Origin: Cyclobacteriaceae bacterium SS2
Lineage (GTDB): Bacteria > Bacteroidota > Bacteroidia > Cytophagales > Cyclobacteriaceae
Direction: 5' to 3'
DNA: 35,402 bases
Assembly (NCBI GenBank): GCA_019192515.1
Contig: JAHCMM010000090.1
Location: forward strand, 1-35,402
The notes beneath the pieces were generated by a model. The model did not search any database, had not been told where the DNA came from, and saw only the letters and a program-made list of their open reading frames with translations. The position numbers were made by a program, and so were the translations under genes. Shown piece after piece: positions 34,738 to 35,402 of the stretch (position 1 is its first letter; every line of letters starts with the position of its first letter).

Positions 34738-35402
34738 TCAGCCAACAAGCGATTTCAGTGATGATTCTACTTTTTTGAAGTCAAAACCTTCAACCACCTC
34801 ATCATATTTTTGTTGGATCTTTTCATTACCCAGATTACCGATACTTCCCAGGTGAGTATGCTTGATTTGTCTATTGGGTTTGTAGTTACCTGCTTCGATC
34901 TGCAGTCCGATTTCTTTGTAAGCATCTCTAAATGGCATCCCACCAAGTACCAGCTCGTTCACCAGTTCCACGGTGAATAAGTAGTCGTATTTAGGGTCAT
35001 TTAAAATGTCTTTGGAAATCATAATCTGACTTAAACTGAAATTGAGGATTTCGAGGCATTCTTTTGTGGTTTGAAGTGCCGGGAACAACCCCTCCTTCAA
35101 CTGCTGAAGGTCTCTGTGGTATCCACTTGGTAGATTATTGAGAATATAGCCGATCTCCACGGGCAATGCCTGCAATTGATTACATCTTCCACGAACCAGT
35201 TCAAAAACATCCGGATTTTTCTTGTGGGGCATGATGCTTGATCCCGTAGTAAGCTCATCAGGGAAGGAGAAGAAACCAAAATTCTGTCCCATGTACAGGC
35301 AGACATCCATAGATAGCTTACTCATTGTTGTTCCCAAAGTGGCGATGGCATTGGCAATGGCTTTTTCACTACGTCCCCTGGTCATCTGGGCGTACACCAC
35401 AT
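34738..35402 (-). CDS. argH: Argininosuccinate lyase, C-terminal part (partial)
   Basis: About 221 residues are in the window; the gene continues past the right edge, so the apparent GTG at 35400 is not a start. The fumarase/aspartase superfamily signature GSSIMPHKKNPD is present with the flexible-loop catalytic Ser, followed by GYHRDLQQLKE and the C-terminal domain ending FDFKKVESSLKSLVG. This enzyme splits argininosuccinate to arginine and fumarate. The GYHRDLQ segment favours ArgH over adenylosuccinate lyase or fumarase. It is a housekeeping gene unrelated to the neighbouring sigma operon. Confidence 0.92.
   Translation of the reverse strand, partial: VVYAQMTRGRSEKAIANAIATLGTTMSKLSMDVCLYMGQNFGFFSFPDELTTGSSIMPHKKNPDVFELVRGRCNQLQALPVEIGYILNNLPSGYHRDLQQLKEGLFPALQTTKECLEILNFSLSQIMISKDILNDPKYDYLFTVELVNELVLGGMPFRDAYKEIGLQIEAGNYKPNRQIKHTHLGSIGNLGNEKIQQKYDEVVEGFDFKKVESSLKSLVG

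Overview
The window looks like a chromosomal piece of a Bacteroidota bacterium, most likely from a Cytophagales-type lineage. The grounds are a SusC/SusD pair with an STN domain next to an ECF sigma factor and a FecR/DUF4974 anti-sigma factor, an OMP_b-brl_3-type TonB receptor, several lipoboxes of the Bacteroidota type, FG-GAP/UnbV proteins, and promoter-like motifs resembling TAnnTTTG. The lineage is inferred from gene families; no rRNA, tRNA or other taxonomic marker was seen.

Layout, left to right. (1) 1-1355, minus: N-terminal 451 residues of a UvrD/AddA-like helicase running off the left edge. (2) 1421-2349: a small RHH antitoxin/PIN toxin pair bracketed by a 17-bp direct repeat, with an inverted partial copy further left. 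(3) 2365-3657, minus: Tat-exported class V aminotransferase-like enzyme. (4) 3828-9147, plus: a secreted beta-barrel-like protein, two double-domain universal stress proteins, and a TetR regulator overlapping a UbiB/ABC1 kinase-like gene. (5) 9220-17210: a TonB receptor, two divergent Sde182/DUF1593 nucleoside-hydrolase-like genes, a broken pectate lyase gene with an in-frame TGA and missing N-terminus, and an intact pectate-lyase-like paralogue on the opposite strand with eight 8-nt tandem repeats next to its start codon. (6) 17291-18514, minus: a phosphofructokinase with the residues of the pyrophosphate-dependent type. (7) 18515-19985: a 1.47-kb AT-rich gap with two oppositely directed intrinsic terminators and interleaved 28-bp repeats.

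(8) 19986-34591, minus: the main system. ECF sigma, FecR anti-sigma, STN-containing SusC and SusD are followed by a 14-motif FG-GAP lipoprotein, a vanadium-dependent haloperoxidase-like lipoprotein with all expected PAP2/VHPO residues, a membrane-anchored CRTAC1/UnbV protein and a DUF1080 lipoprotein. Tight spacing (7-bp gap, ATGA overlap, 16-bp overlap, 11-bp gap) argues for co-transcription. The expected logic is ligand sensing at SusC, signal transfer to FecR, release of the sigma factor and induction of the operon. No recognisable glycoside hydrolase is present, so the substrate is unknown and the haloperoxidase is the most telling enzyme. A plus-strand terminator between fecR and susC, preceded by a TAAATTTG box antisense to the susC start, suggests a cis-antisense RNA like those known to repress Bacteroides polysaccharide loci.

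(9) 34738-35402, minus: C-terminal part of argininosuccinate lyase, cut by the right edge.
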